Shown: positions 30,520 through 45,922 of the stretch, in pieces
Position numbering within the stretch: the first letter of the stretch is position 1
Layout: each line of letters starts with the position of its first letter
DNA from: Prosapia bicincta
Lineage: Eukaryota; Arthropoda; Insecta; Hemiptera; Cercopidae
DNA: 64,000 bases
Assembly (NCBI GenBank): GCA_036971475.1
Contig: JBAIZL010000008.1
Span: forward strand, 10,861,895 to 10,925,894
Direction of reading: 5' to 3'
Notes under the pieces: model-generated
Database searches by the model: none
What the model saw: the letters and a program-made list of their open reading frames with translations, nothing else
Told to the model about the DNA's origin: nothing
Translations under genes and position numbers: made by a program

Positions 30520-31845
30520 TATTGTGCAAGTGTTTTCTTCGCCTATTTGTTATATGTTACAGTCGTCCCACTATCTTTCCGTCGCCTATTTGTACCATAG
30601 TAGCGTCACCCACTATCTTTTATCTATATGTTCCATGGTACGGTCATCCCCCTATATATTATCATCGCAAATATTTACCCAGGTAATGTCTTCAAGCCAT
30701 TTTTCGTAGCCTATTTGTTCCCTTGTACCTTCAAACCGCTATCTTTTAGTCGCCTATTAGTTCCCTGGTACAGTCGTCCCATTATCTTTTCATAGCCTAT
30801 TTGTTCCCTGGTACCAATATACCGCTATCTTTTGGTTGCGTATTAGTTCCCATTATCTTTTCGTCGCCTATTTGTTCTATGGTAGCATCACCCACTATCT
30901 TTTAGACGACTATTTGTTCCCTGGAACCATCATCCCGCTATCTTCGTCGCCTATTAGTTCCATGGTACCATCACCCGCTATCTTTTTGTAGCCTGTGCCG
31001 TCGCTAGTATTGTCATCCCGCTATATTTTCATCGCCTATTGGTTCCCTGGTACCATCATCCCGCTATCTACGTTGCCTATTTGTTTCCTAGTACCATCAT
31101 CCCGCTATCTTCATCGCCTATTGGTTTCCTGGTACCATCATCACACTAACTAAGTCGCCTATTAGATCCCTGGTACTATCATCCCGCTAACTACGTTGCC
31201 TATTTGTTTCCTGATACCGTCATCCCGCTATCTACGTCGCCAATTGATTCCCTGGTACCATCATTCTGCTATCTACGTCGCCTATTGATTCACTGGTACC
31301 ATCATCCCGCTATCTACGTCGCCTATTGGTTCCCTGGTACCATCATTCTGCTATCTACGTCGCCTATTGATTCCCTGGTACCATCATTCTGCTATCTACG
31401 TCGCCTATTGGTTTACTGGTATCATCATCCCGCTATCTACGTCGCCTATTTGTTTCCTGATACCGAAATCCCGCTATCTACGTCGCCTATTGGTTCCCTG
31501 GTACAATCATCCCGCTATCTACGTCGCCTATTTGTTTCCTGATACCGGCATCCCGCTATCTACGTCGCCTATTGATTCCCTGGTACCATCATTCTGCTAT
31601 CTACGTCGCCTATTGGTTTACTGGTACCATCATCCCGCTATCTACGTCGCCTATTTGTTTCCTGATACCGGCATCCCGCTATCTACGTCGCCTATTGGTT
31701 CCCTGGTACCATCATCCCGCTATCTACGTCGCCTATTTGTTTCCTGATACCGGCATCCCGCTATCTACGTCGCCTATTCGTTCCCTGGTACCATCATCCC
31801 GCTATCTACGTCGCCTATTTCTTCCTTGGTACCGTAGTTCCGCCT
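30520..31845. repeat. 41-bp tandem array with a degenerate left half
   Basis: The unit contains 'tctacgtcgcctattggttc' and 'cctggtaccatcatcccgc'. It is regular from about 31160 to 31845 and progressively degenerate back to about 30520. Variants of five successive units recur 205 bp apart (31367 against 31572), giving a 5-mer higher-order repeat. Open frames over the array (95-126 codons) reflect repeat structure. Confidence 0.93.
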
Positions 31846-34222
<2,377 letters not shown>

Positions 34223-35274
34223 TATTTATTTATCTATATCACACACGCGCGCTCGTGCGCGTACATACGCTCCCGTGCGTACGCATACACACTAATGGTT
34301 AGTATTTAGATGGAACTTAAACACATGCACGCACACACACACACACACAAACACACACATACCTTTATAGTTAGTATTTGGATTAGTAATCAACTACACG
34401 CGGACAAAAACACACGCGCGAGTGCTAAGCATGCAATAATAATTGCATTCTATAATCAAACTTGTTATACATTTTTTACTACAGCCAGGTGAGGTTACTT
34501 GTACTCTCTCAAACTTTCCAGGTGATAAATGTATTATTAGGTTGTGAAAAAATTCTTAATAAAACACTTCAAAGACAGTTTAAAACAAACGGAAGATAAA
34601 AAAAAGTGTTCCCCTAATATTTACATAAATTGATAAAGTCTTGAGGAAGAAGCTGGCGTAATCCTGCAGTGTACAGCCCTTTACCCTAACCTTCTTTATT
34701 CGTCGCTTATGAACAACACTGCGAGAGGGGGTGGGGGAGGATTACTTCGTTTCATTAGTTTGAGTGCCTCGACCCACCCTTTTAACCCCCTACCCTAAAC
34801 TACACAGATTTCCTAGCTTGTAGTACAACTGACAATTTACCGTCTCACATCACGCTGATGTCATGTCTACTAATGTCTTCGTATTTATCTCGGGACATTC
34901 GAGTCACACTTGTTCCTTAGGCTCGTGGGTTTTAACAAACACGCGCGAATAAAGGCCTGTCTTTAATATATAAACAGAATTTTTTGTTATTTTCAATTTG
35001 TGTTTATACATGATGACGCTCATAGAAGTAAATGCAACGCAATTGAAATTAAATCTGTTTATGTAGGTCATATCTTGGATTATTTTATTAACTTATAAAC
35101 ACCATATCTCATTGAATAAACTAATATTGTAACTTTATTACTTGCTAAAGTGATCACCGCCAGCTTGTACACATAAAGGTAGCGGGGCGTAGCATATTCT
35201 GAATTACAGACTGGGGTTATGAGTTCTAATGGTTGCTATGCGCTCGTGCTATGCGATTGTTAACGTCTTTTTTA
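34223..35274. other. unique region with short CA-rich patches
   Basis: Short alternating purine-pyrimidine stretches occur at about 34240-34350. Nothing coding is recognised. Confidence 0.45.
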
Positions 35275-35443
35275 TATTACCGCCAAACTAGTGTATTACC
35301 GCCAAACTAGTGTATTACCGCCAAACTAGTGTATTACCGCCAAACTAGTGTATTACCGCCAAACTAGTGCATTACCGCCAAACTAGTGCATTACCGCCAA
35401 ACTAGTGTATTACTAGTTTGGCTAGTGTATTACCGCCAAATAG
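35275..35443. repeat. 19-bp tandem array, 7 perfect-length copies plus an inverted variant
   Basis: The unit 'tattaccgccaaactagtg' repeats from 35275 to about 35407. Then follows 'tattactagtttggctagtg', in which the core 'gccaaactagt' is inverted (35412-35422), and a final partial unit ending 'gccaaatag'. Confidence 0.95.
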
Positions 35444-36986
35444 TTCTGAGAGCAAACGGTTCTAACTGTCGTCACGAGAGACCGACAGCTGTCCGATAGC
35501 AAAACAGCTTGATTTTCCCGGTATAGTTTTGTTAAAAAAAATAAAAGTTAGTCGTCAAGTAGAGCCTGATAGAGAGAGGAAACGTCTTCCTGGTGACCAA
35601 AGGAGCACATCCCGCGGCATGCTATCTTCCCGAGGGGACCGGACAGAGGTAACTCCGTCAAAATGACGACTCACGACAGGTAAACGGCTAATTTAATATT
35701 TCTCTTATAGCTTTTAGTTCTAAAATTTATTTGTACGCACTGCATACGGCCCGTGAAGGATTTTTTGAGTCAATTAGTTGTTCTATATGCTATTTCAAAA
35801 TTAATATTAAAAATTTCTCGTTTTATGAAATCCTTCGACGGCAGTGGAGTTTCAAAGCTCATCCGATTGGCTCTCCTGTAATTACACACATTCTAGCCAC
35901 GATAGTAATAACAACAACAGCAATAACTAAATAATCCAGTACAACACAAGAGCACGACCAGGTCACTACCTCCCCACTTTGGCGAACTTTTTATCACGTT
36001 CCGGTGAGATACAGATGTTCCACAGAGAGTCACAGAGTCGCGGTACGTGGCTAAATCTCGAGTGTCAATAAATACTGTCAATTCCCATTAAAGTACAATT
36101 AAATTTTCGGTTGCTTTAGTTACGTCAAATGCTGCCAAGTGTAGTGTTGTGAAGTGCTTTCGTACGAAATGTCGTCTATAATAATGTACGGAAAATTTTA
36201 GATTTAATGATTTAGAAATCCCAAAAAATAAAATTTGAAATTGGACATTTTAAAATCTTGCATGGATGCTATAGTAAAAAAAAAAAACACTTTTCAAATC
36301 TTTAAAGCGATGAATTTTTAAAATTAATAATTAAGTCGAATTATAAAGAAGCGGTGCAGGCTTTTTCATAAAAATTAGCTCTTACCTTGAAAAGCATTTC
36401 TTCACTTTCACACAAACCATGCATAACTTGCATAAGAATTATAACATTAAAATAGAAAAATGTTTTAAAAATACCATAACTTTTGATCTCAACTTCTAAG
36501 CAAAATAATAATAAGTTGCTTAGATTTAATCATCTTGAATTCACTGATTAAACTAACTTTAAAAGTTTTTTCTATAATATGACACAAAACTCAAACAACC
36601 CACCCCATTCCACAGTCATAAATCCATTCCCGTTAGAGCCTTTGCACACAACCGATGCCGCCAGTACAGGGTTAGCTTCGTAAAAGGAACGAATGTTTTG
36701 AAACGCGTCAGCAAGTAAGCAATTACTTATTCACTTAGTTAAGTATTTTTAAAATTAGGGTAGTAATAAATTACAACGAACCTAAATTCGTAATAAATTG
36801 TTTACTTCACATACACGTTTCAATTGCTGAGTTATCATCAACGGCGAGTATAATAAACATCTAAGCTATAACTGAAAGAAACGCAAGATTATAATTTAGC
36901 TCACTCACTTAAGCTGATGATGATTCAAGAACAGGATGATTGAAACGCGTTTAAAAAATAAATTAATGACTGAGTTGGTGTTTGTT
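35444..36986. other. unique region with one small inverted repeat
   Basis: No exon is supported. An imperfect inverted repeat lies at about 36818-36952 and is listed separately. Confidence 0.45.
36818..36952. repeat. imperfect inverted repeat with 'TGATGA...GAAACG' arms
   Basis: The left arm contains 'acgtttcaattgctgag' followed by 'ttatcatca'. The right arm on the minus strand contains 'cgcgtttcaatcatcctg' followed by 'gaatcatcatcag'. The arms are short (about 30-38 bp) and mismatched, with about 60 bp between them. Confidence 0.6.
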
Positions 36987-37292
<306 letters not shown>

Positions 37293-38876
37293 TAATAATA
37301 CCTGTTTGTGCCAATATAAAAAACTATATATGTAGCATAATTTCATGTATCTCCCTCGCAAAACCTCTTTTGATAGAAAAAATATCGCTACTTTTCGACA
37401 ATTTTTTTGAATGCATAAAATTATTTTCTCAAGTTATTTACAATTTTCTCAGTAAGAAATGAATAGTGCAAAACCAAAATTCCGAAACACTAACAATACT
37501 AAACACACAGTCTATAAACTTTTCCAGCTGTAACTAGACGGGCGGAAACGAAAGTACACGAGTGTTGCCAGTAACGGTAGCTAATGTGTTCAAAGTCTGT
37601 GTACTAAGTAAAATCCCGTGAGTTGGGAACTTACTCCACTGAATCATACAAAGTTTACAAACTCTAACGCTTGGCTGGAAATTTTGAAATTATTTGTTGC
37701 TCAAATTTTCTTAAACTTAATTCTCTTAATAATATCTGAACCAAAACCAAAGATAATAGTTAACTTTTAGTGTTTAATTGTTAATTGAATTTATTTCTTT
37801 AACTGCTTTTTACTTTTTTAATTTTTGTTTAATTTTTTCTTTTCTTTCTGTTTTATTATATTCACATAGTCGTTTCATTTTTATGTTGTAATTAATTATT
37901 TTAGTTAATTTTAATTTATTTTCTATTCATTTCTATTTTTTTTTTCGGATGACGAATTTGGTTCTTTCCAAAAATATTCGTAAACATTATTCTGTTTGCA
38001 GAGTTTACAACATTTATTGGTAAAAACCAGAACATATTATTTCCTGTCAGTTGAGTTTTGTAAAATGTTTTGTTCAATTCTTTCTATTAGCTCATACTCT
38101 CCTGATATATATCTTGTTCAAATTTTCAATCGTTAATAAAATACGTTTTATTCGTCCACTCAAGTTCAAATACATTTTTTTAAAATTTGTAATGGATAAC
38201 ACTTGATGTTAATACATTTTTTCAAATACTAATTCATTCATTAAACTTAATGAAACAAACTTAGTTTAATATGGCAAAAAAGCAATATAGCTATTTTGTC
38301 CCATTTGGCTAAAAATAAATGGTAACTTATAATTTCATAAAACAGCTGATTTTATGTTGAACAGCTTATGTAGTAGAACAGCTGTGTTAAAGCATGGGTT
38401 ATGTTATTTTATTTATGGGTTTGAATATAAATTGTTTTTGTTTATATGACTTTTCCAATACTATATGACTATGACGATTATATGACTATTTTTCAATACG
38501 AAAAAATAGATTTTCAATATTAATGTTAATTTTAAACGTCCAACACAGATATAAAATCAAACCATATAATGAAATATTGCTTTTTTTAATAATTAATAAA
38601 CAATTATAAAACCCTTGCTACATATGTTTACACACCCTTCTGATGATCCTACCATTGTTATCGAAACGTACATAAAGACTCTATATTGCTTTTGTTTTTA
38701 AAAATACATTTCACATATTTATTTAAATTTTCTTAAGGAGAAAATTCATACTTTTAGCTAAAAATAAATCATTTTATCGTGTAGGACGAGCAACCCCGTA
38801 AAACCCTAAGGAGATCTAAGAGATTTACACTTGTTTAAAATACTTTTAAGTGCGATGAATTGACATTCTTTCTTGT

Positions 38877-38937
<61 letters not shown>

Positions 38938-39934
38938 GCCTATATATATTTAATAATATCAATAATAAATTAAACCCCGTTTAATAATAATTATAATATA
39001 AAATATTATTGAAATAAACTATTTTAATATAAATTGTTTATAAGAAGCCAAGGTTTCAGATGGAATAAATAATAAAAAAACGAGAAAACTCAGCAATTAT
39101 TTCGCCTACAAGCTTTCATCTATTTTACATTGTTTTAAGACAACATTGGTTTTGTCTAATTGTCTTCAAGTTTACTTTTTCAAAGAATATTAATTAACAT
39201 TAATATTTGTTGGTAGTTTAACATTGAAGTTCGTGTCTTATTCTGTCTGTTTTCACGTAATTGTATTTGCCTGATATTTGCCGTTGCTCGTTAGAGAGCC
39301 TTAATTGATTCTATAATTAAATGGTGAAACAAAACGATAAATCCAATATGATTGGAATCATTTCTCTAAATCGAGCAACATTTAAGTCCATCATTCTAAT
39401 TATTCAGTAGACCCTATAAGTTACAAAACAATATTATAATTGACATATATGCAGATATAAACCAAATAACTGTAACAAGTTGGAGCATTAAATCCAAAAT
39501 GGTAAAAGAGCTGGGCAGCGCGCGCGCCTAAGGGAGGTCAAATTTAACCCTTTAGCGGCCAAGAATGTCCAAACAGTATGCGCTTCAACCCTTGTTTATT
39601 TATTCGCCCTATTGCGTTTTGGTTTTTTTTTGTGTAACTATCAAAGTGCCTGGAAATATAATTAAACTTGCTGATGATTCCAAAATAATTACAAATTTTG
39701 AATAAAACTACTTCAACATATCAACTCAACAAGCTTTAGGCGGAGTAATCGATTTTTGGCGATAGAAATAAAAGGTGTGTAAATTGTTCGAAGCAATATT
39801 TTTTATTTTGTGTGTGGAATAAGGTCTGTAAGTCTTTCTTTTCTCCTTTTGAGTAGTTTCTCGACTTACTGTCGCCAAAAATTCAGATGAGTGTATCTAT
39901 AGGTTATAGGTGTAAGTTTTATAATTTTATAAGG
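37293..39934. other. AT-rich region with dispersed repeat fragments and an (AT)n tract
   Basis: A segment at about 38341-38405 matches one at about 29537-29610. A segment at about 38601-38680 ('acccttgctaca...cacccttctgatgat...gaaacgtacat') matches the palindrome arms at 49555-49769. No exon is recognised. Confidence 0.5.
38879..38932. repeat. (AT)n microsatellite
   Basis: A perfect AT run of about 54 bp. Confidence 0.95.
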
Positions 39935-42537
39935 CTTGTCCGGGTGAAACTTGGTGCCGTGGTGCTAATAGTAAGACTTATTGTCCGGGTGAGACTTGGA
40001 GCCGTGGTGCTAATAGTAAGACTTATGGTCCGGGTGAAACTTGGTGCCGTGGTGCTAATAGTAAGACTTATGGTCCGGGTGAAACTTGGAGCCGTGGGGC
40101 TAATAGTAAGACTTATGGTCCGGGTGAAACTTGGTGCCGTGGTGCTAATAGTAAGACTTATGGTCCGGGTGAAACTTGGTGCTGTGGTGCTAATAGTAAG
40201 ACTTATGGTCCGGGTGAAACTTGGTGCCGTGGTGCTAATAGTAAGACTTATGGTCCGGGTGAAACTTGGTGCCGTGGTGCTAATAGTAAGACTTATGGTC
40301 CGGGTGAAACTTGGTGCCGTGGTGCTAATAGTAAGACTTATGGTCCGGGTGAAACTTGGAGCCGTGGGGCTAATAGTAAGACTTATGGTCCGGGTGAAAC
40401 TTGGTGCCGTGGTGCTAATAGTAAGACTTATGGTCCGGGTGAAACTTGGTGCCGTGGTGCTGATAGTAAGACTTATGGTCCGGGTTAAACTTGGAGCCGT
40501 GGTGCTGATAGTAAGACTTATGGTCCGGGTGAAACTTGGTGCCGTGGTGCTAATAGTAAGACTTATGGTCCGGGTGAAACTTGGTGCCGTGGTGCTAATA
40601 GTAAGACTTATGGTCCGGGTGAAACTTGGTGCCGTGGTGCTAATAGTAAGACTTATGGTCCGGGTGAAACTTGGTGCCGTGGTGCTAATAGTAAGACTTA
40701 TGGTCCGGGTGAAACTTGGTGCCGTGGTGCTAATAGTAAGACTTATGGTCCGGGTGAAACTTGGTGCCGTGGTGCTAATAGTAAGACTTATGATCCGGGT
40801 GAAACTTGGTGCCGTGGTGCTAATAGTAAGACTTATGGTCCGGGTGAAACTTGGAGCCGTGGTGCTAATAGTAAGACTTATGGTCCGGGTGAAACTTGGT
40901 GCCGTGGTGCTAATAGTAAGACTTATGGTCCGGGTGAAACTTGGTGCCGTGGTGCTAATAGTAAGACTTATGGTCCGGGTGAAACTTGGTGCCGTGGTGC
41001 TAATAGTAAGACTTGTGGTCCGGGTGAAACTTGGAGCCGTGGGGCTAATAGTAAGACTTATGGTCCGGGTGAAACTTGGTGCCGTGGTGCTAATAGTAAG
41101 ACTTATGATCCGGGTGAAACTTGGTGCCGTGGTGCTAATAGTAAGACTTATGGTCCGGGTGAAACTTGGTGCCGTGGTGCTAATAGTAAGACTTATGGTC
41201 CGGGTGAAACTTGGTGCCGTGGTGCTAATAGTAAGACTTATGGTCCGGGTGAAACTTGGTGCCGTGGTGCTAATAGTAAGACTTATGGTCCGGGTGAAAC
41301 TTGGTGCCGTGGTGCTAATAGTAAGACTTATGGTCCGGGTGAAACTTGGTGCCGTGGTGCTAATAGTAAGACTTATGGTCCGGGTGAAACTTGGTGCCGT
41401 GGTGCTAATAGTAAGACTTATGGTCCGGGTGAAACTTGGAGCCGTGGTGCTAATAGTAAGACTTATGGTCCGGGTGAAACTTGGTGCCGTGGGGCTAATA
41501 GTAAGACTTATGGTCCGGGTGAAACTTGGTGCTGTGGTGCTAATAGTAAGACTTATGGTCCGAGTGAAACTTGGAGCCGTGGTGCTAATAGTAAGACTTA
41601 TGGTCCGGGTGAAACTTGGAGCCGTGGTGCTAATAGTAAGACTTATGGTCCGAGTGAAACTTGGAGCCGTGGTGCTAATAGTAAGACTTATGGTCCGGGT
41701 GAAACTTGGTGCCGTGGTGCTAATAGTAAGACTTATGGTCCGAGTGAAACTTGGAGCCGTGGTGCTAATAGTAAGACTTATGGTCCGGGTGAAACTTGGA
41801 GCCGTGGTGCTAATAGTAAGACTTATGGTCCGGGTGAAACTTGGTGCCGTGGGGCTAATAGTAAGACTTATGGTCCGGGTGAAACTTGGAGCCGTGGTGC
41901 TAATAGTAAGACTTATGGTCCGGGTGAAACTTGGTGCTGTGGTGCTAATAGTAAGACTTATGGTCCGAGTGAAACTTGGAGCCGTGGTGCTAATAGTAAG
42001 ACTTATGGTCCGGGTGAAACTTGGTGCTGTGGTGCTAATAGTAAGACTTATGGTCCGAGTGAAACTTGGAGCCGTGGTGCTAATAGTAAGACTTATGGTC
42101 CGGGTGAAACTTGGAGCCGTGGTGCTAATAGTAAGACTTATGGTCCGAGTGAAACTTGGAGCCGTGGTGCTAATAGTAAGACTTATGGTCCGGGTGAAAC
42201 TTGGAGCCGTGGTGCTAATAGTAAGACTTATGGTCCGGGTGAAACTTGGTGCCGTGGGGCTAATAGTAAGACTTATGGTCCGGGTGAAACTTGGAGCCGT
42301 GGTGCTAATAGTAAGACTTATGGTCCGGGTGAAACTTGGAGCCGTGGGGCTAATAGTAAGACTTATGGTCCGGGTGAAACTTGGAGCCGTGGTGCTAATA
42401 GTAAGACTTATGGTCCGGGTGAAACTTGGTGCCGTGGGGCTAATAGTAAGACTTATGGTCCGGGTGAAACTTGGAGCCGTGGTGCTAATAGTAAGACTTA
42501 TGGTCCGGGTGAAACTTGGAGCCGTGGGGCTAATAGT
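39935..42537 (+). repeat. 45-bp tandem array, about 58 copies, open as one long frame
   Basis: The unit contains 'gtccgggtgaaacttggtg' and 'gtgctaatagtaagactt'. No indel occurs over 58 units. The array lies inside an 886-codon frame (39887-42547) that would encode a 15-residue repeat, Val-Arg-Val-Lys-Leu-Gly-Ala-Val-Val-Leu-Ile-Val-Arg-Leu-Met. Many recurrent variants are silent in this frame (GGT/GGA, GCC/GCT, CGG/CGA, CTA/CTG, GTG/GTT), but GTG/GGG, GTC/ATC and ATG/GTG are not. A second plus frame is open apart from one TAA near 40486, and a minus frame is also open, so openness alone is not evidence of coding. There is no recognisable promoter, domain or non-repeat extension beyond about 16 N-terminal residues. 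Called as a satellite; a repeat protein is possible but unlikely. Confidence 0.95.
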
Positions 42538-44970
42538 GCTTTGTTAAAGTTGATTTTATTTTTAATTAGTCATTTTATGGAGCCAACATTCAAATTAAAT
42601 TACATTTCGATGAGCTTTGCGAGTTATAACGTCAAGAACACTAAGCCAAAACGTTAAACTAGTAACGTCTCACGTGTGCTGAGGAGGGGCATAATTTCTA
42701 TCTTACAAAATCTGTTAATATTTGTGAGTTTAGCTAGAGTTTTCATAATTTTTACCGCATCCCTGATGACTTTCTGCACGGTATAACTTCTGCCGGTAAA
42801 ATCGAACACGTGGTAACAGCAAATAAATACCAAGTAATTTAAATTTATACACGTATTTGGATATAACCTATAACATGCCTATATACACAGAAGTTTAGAA
42901 GGTATGGTCAGTATGTTTGAAAAATGGTAATTTAAAAGACGCACTGACAAGTATATAAAGTTGAAAACGTACGCTGGGAGCGTATTGGTTCCGGCCCCGA
43001 ACCCTGTACTTCTGCTTAAACAAGTTACGAAGGACACCCTTGAGAACTATTACCTATTACAGGAGCGTGTGAGCGGTATTAAAACCGACAAGGGCAATAT
43101 TACACACACCCGCCATGTACATACTTGTTTATATTTGCATGCGAACTTGAATAATAAACCGTTTATTGGCAGCGTTTTATTCCTAATTAATTACACCTGT
43201 AACAGTTGTTTAAGTTGGTTAACGTTAGAAAAATTGGTCACCATTTAAGGATTAGTTAAATACAATGAGGCCGCGGGCATTAAATTAAGGAGATAGAAAC
43301 TAAGCTCTTAATTAAAGACGTCACGATTTAAGGAGACGTACAAACGTTTTAGTATATTGCCAAGCCAAGAATTTTAATTAAGCCTTATAGTAATTTATAA
43401 TTAGATATAGTCTATATAATGTTTGCAAGTTCTGTGAGTGAATACTGAAGTTAGTTTATCTTGAATTTTGTAAACTATACAAAAATGGATAGGTTAGTTT
43501 AAGATTAGTTACGTAAGTTAGTATATAAGCTCATTTGGGTTACGTAAGAGGTTGGGTTAGGTTAAGATAAGTTCGTGTGGATTAGATTAGGTTACACTAT
43601 TTTTGGTTGGGGAAGCTCAAGTTGATTATACACAAAATATTCTTCACATTTACGACAAAAGAACGTAATACAAACTACATAAATAAAACTGTTTTATATT
43701 TCACTTAGAACAATTATACAAAGTAGTTTATTAAAAAACTGTACGAGCAAATACTGAACCGTACGAGAGGTGCTTCCTCGTATGTGTATAACGAGTAGGT
43801 GGGTATGCATAGGGTTGGGCGGACCTGAGAGTGAGAAAGAGGAATTACAGACTGAATTTAGAGTAGAGATATACCACTTCGGTTAGTATTGTAAAAACAA
43901 GAGTCAATCATTAGTTGCGTATACAGCGCTGCTTCCCTAACCCAGCCTGATCCAACCGGGGCCACAAAGTATGTTATATTGATATAAACCTTAACCTCAA
44001 CCATGCACGAAATGTCTGAAACTGTAAATGCCCGATTGAGTATCTTAATTTTAGATCCAATGACACTTCAATAATTCTGTAAGTCAAAATATTTAATGAA
44101 TGCTCTAATATCAAACATTTTTTTTTTAACCTATTTCCTAACTTCGAAGGAAGTAAATTTAAAAAAAAAACCTGTAGACTCAAATGGGCAGTAATTATTT
44201 TTCGCTGGTGAAACGACGCCAAAAATGCGATCCAGACGCGCCGTTCCGGCCAAAGCGGAAAAAAAACACCCTAAAACGTAAAATAGTTGTCAATATTGGC
44301 AGAACTGTTTCGAGTTAAACGGGTCGTGTTTGCGCGCCAAAGTAAATCCCTAACGCCGTAAATTCCAGGCCCGCGTAAAGCCAGTACGTACGCTTTGTGC
44401 CCAGTGAACCGTGCGCATGTTAAGTCGGTTGTTTAATTATGTAATTTCTTTTGGTTGGTTAGTTCAACTCCACAGGAGTGGCCACCCAGGTAGCCGGCGG
44501 CCAGCGCAAACACTGTCCCACTTCCTAATTGTTTTGCCTCCGCTAAAACGGCTTTGATGTTGGACTGCGTTATAATTGTTTCTCGGGCGAGACGGTAAAC
44601 AGAAAGCCCTTTGGCGCACAAAGCACGCTATTGTACGTTTTGCATATGCATTTGAATGGAAATTTCTAGTAAGACAGTTAAAAGTCAGCGAGCGTGCACA
44701 CAGCCTTTGTAAAGTGGCGAACTCTTGCGTTAGAACAAACATTTAACTTTGGCTAAAAACACACTTGGAGAGGGATGTAAGTGCGGGCCTAAGAAAGAGC
44801 AAACCTTACATTTAATTCAGAGCAGTACTTACTCAGCCCCTGTAATAATGGAATTTGTTTTTTTAATAATTTAAATTTAAATATTTTTACGTAATGAATT
44901 CAATAAGTTTTACGACATGTTAGCGACGTTTCAATAACACTAAGATATCGTTTTCAGGGGCCAAATAATA

Positions 44971-44996
44971 AATATCTTATAGTACTATAAGATATT
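44971..44996. repeat. perfect 26-bp palindrome
   Basis: The sequence reads the same on both strands around the centre AGTACT, with half-site 'aatatcttatagt'. A related 'ttatcttataataatg' follows. Confidence 0.9.
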
Positions 44997-45854
44997 ATTT
45001 ATTATCTTATAATAATGTGTGTGTGCGCACGCGCGCGCACGTGCTTGCGTGTGTATTTGTCACACTTGCCTATACCAGCACTTACTTTCTTTAACCATTA
45101 CGGTCTGAGATAGCAATGGGATCTCCCGAAACGACTGCTGCCATTAAACTGAACAGTAAGTGCACTATATGCAAGTGCCATTCTAATGCATGTCTAAGAG
45201 CAAACTAGCTGACGATGGAATCAAATTATACTAAAATATCCCATTCTATTCTATCTACACGTGTTATCCCGGAACGCAAAGACACGGAGATACAACGATT
45301 CGGCTAAGTTTAGGAGTTAATTAAATCTGAGGAGTAAAAGCAACCATGCGCGCGCATGTATACCTTACAGTGCCAAGTTTATAATTTGAGTGATGAATTG
45401 AAAAGTGGATTTCATTACAAACTTGGTCCGCGAAAGTTACTCTATAATTACGTAAAAGCTTCTGTTGTGCTGACGTCACGAGGCTTGCACTGGTAAATAT
45501 AACGGTTTATAAATTCTAATGCCAATTTCGTAATGAAAATAAAATAAGTATGAGTTGTGTAGCTTCGATTTATAGGGATGCTATTGGTAACAAGAAGCTT
45601 TCTAAGTAAATTCTGCGGTTGGCAAGTAGGTGTATGCCTAGGAAGGTAGGCTATACCTCGTACTAAAATCAACTAAAGTTTCTATTTCGTCAGGAAGTAC
45701 TAAATTTAGCGTAAGTCTGTAAACTTGTGCTTTTATTTTGTTTTATTAGCTTATATTAATTAATGTCACATAGATTTATTTCTACTGTTATTTAGTTTTT
45801 ATTTGTACTGTAGTATTAATTTTGCTCAACAGTAATATGTTCCCAAAACTACTC

Positions 45855-45922
45855 CCCCCCTCTCTCTCTCTCTATATATATCTATCTATCTATCTCTTTC
45901 TAACTATATATATATATATATA
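45855..45922. repeat. compound CT/TA/CTAT microsatellite
   Basis: Runs of C, CT, TA, CTAT and TA adjoin, followed by GCGCGCG. Confidence 0.85.

Noticed and set aside
42961..43248. 95-codon plus-strand frame
   Set aside because: Opens at TTG, ordinary composition, no domain recognised; could be chance.
43480..43610. Interstitial (TTAGG)n insect telomere repeat
   Set aside because: GGTTAG-like words are frequent here but irregularly spaced, with no true tandem TTAGG run.
44433..44742. Two overlapping minus-strand frames in a GC-richer segment as a gene
   Set aside because: They overlap in different frames, have no recognisable domain, and no splice context could be argued.
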